A stretch of 6,272 nt of DNA from Nitrospira sp. UBA6909. GTDB lineage: Bacteria > Nitrospirota > Nitrospiria > Nitrospirales > Nitrospiraceae. Under the pieces are notes generated by a model that ran no database searches, was not told where the DNA came from, and was given only the letters and a program-made list of their open reading frames with translations. A program made the translations under genes and the position numbers. The stretch is from assembly GCA_002451055.1 (NCBI GenBank), contig DKBD01000173.1, positions 6,034 through 12,305 of the forward strand, read 5' to 3'. Below are positions 6,063 to 6,272 of this stretch, piece by piece (the first letter of the stretch is position 1; every line of letters starts with the position of its first letter).

Positions 6063-6272
6063 TTAGTCAATGGAGCGCCGCGATGACGGTGGGATAAAGA
6101 CTTCGTTCAAATCGCTGAAGGAACCGCCGGGAGTCGGTCCGCCGCCGACGACATAGATGCGCCCTTGCACCGCCGCCGATCCAAGACCGTGGCGTGCCGT
6201 CGGCATCGGCGCCATGGTCTGCCAGGCATCACGCACTGGGTCATAGGCCTCATTTTCACGGAATGTCCCTGC
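6063..6272 (-). CDS. Kelch-repeat protein, C-terminal end (5' truncated)
   Basis: The minus-strand frame is open from the window edge (6272) to TAA at 6065-6063, giving 69 residues with the start outside the window. It shows Kelch-type repeat features: NEAYDPVRDAWQTMAPMPTA, with the spaced Tyr and Trp typical of these repeats, then RHGLGSAAVQGRIYVVGGG with the double glycine after a beta strand. After one more partial blade (SFSDLNEVFIPP) it ends in a short polar tail (SSRRSID). Kelch repeats form beta-propellers, often used for binding or as galactose oxidase-like folds. The overall architecture, any signal peptide and the function cannot be seen here. It lies upstream of the topoisomerase VI operon on the same strand, but 360 bases separate them, so co-transcription is not implied. 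Confidence 0.85.
   Translation of the reverse strand, partial: AGTFRENEAYDPVRDAWQTMAPMPTARHGLGSAAVQGRIYVVGGGPTPGGSFSDLNEVFIPPSSRRSID

Overview
The window looks like a moderately GC-rich bacterial chromosome segment with dense coding on both strands. A full archaeal-type DNA topoisomerase VI, a DUF433/DUF5615 toxin-antitoxin pair, a Kelch protein and a DUF3817 membrane protein together would fit a Nitrospirota (Nitrospira-like) genome or another bacterium carrying topoisomerase VI. That placement is an inference from gene content only; there is no rRNA or other marker here.

Layout. Bases 1-108 (+) are the last 35 codons of a DUF3817-type membrane protein. Bases 109-252 are a short intergenic stretch with a candidate extended -10 promoter and a clear ribosome binding site. 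Bases 253-537 (+) encode a DUF433 antitoxin, and about 528-866 (+) a DUF5615 PIN-like toxin whose reading frame overlaps it and has no ATG, GTG or TTG ahead of its first catalytic motif. After a 37-base convergent gap come three minus-strand genes in tight order, transcribed right to left: topoisomerase VI subunit B (5702 to 3618), subunit A (3612 to 2509) and an SF2 DEAD/DEAH-type helicase (2499 to 904). The gaps are 5 and 9 bases, so this is almost certainly one operon. Bases 5703-6062 are a 360-base non-coding stretch with a candidate promoter and strong stem-loops on the minus strand. Bases 6063-6272 (-) are the C-terminal end of a Kelch-repeat protein that runs off the window.

How the genes work together. 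Subunits A (Spo11-like tyrosine plus Toprim metal site) and B (GHKL ATPase, H2TH, transducer) make an A2B2 type IIB topoisomerase that passes one duplex through another in an ATP-dependent way. All key catalytic motifs of both are present, so the enzyme is probably active. The helicase directly behind them has all the main SF2 motifs and is the most interesting part of the locus, since its co-expression suggests a partner or accessory role in handling topology during replication, repair or transcription. The subunit B tail and the post-core region of the helicase each contain a QxxLF peptide resembling sliding-clamp binding motifs. The toxin-antitoxin pair is probably an independent passenger.
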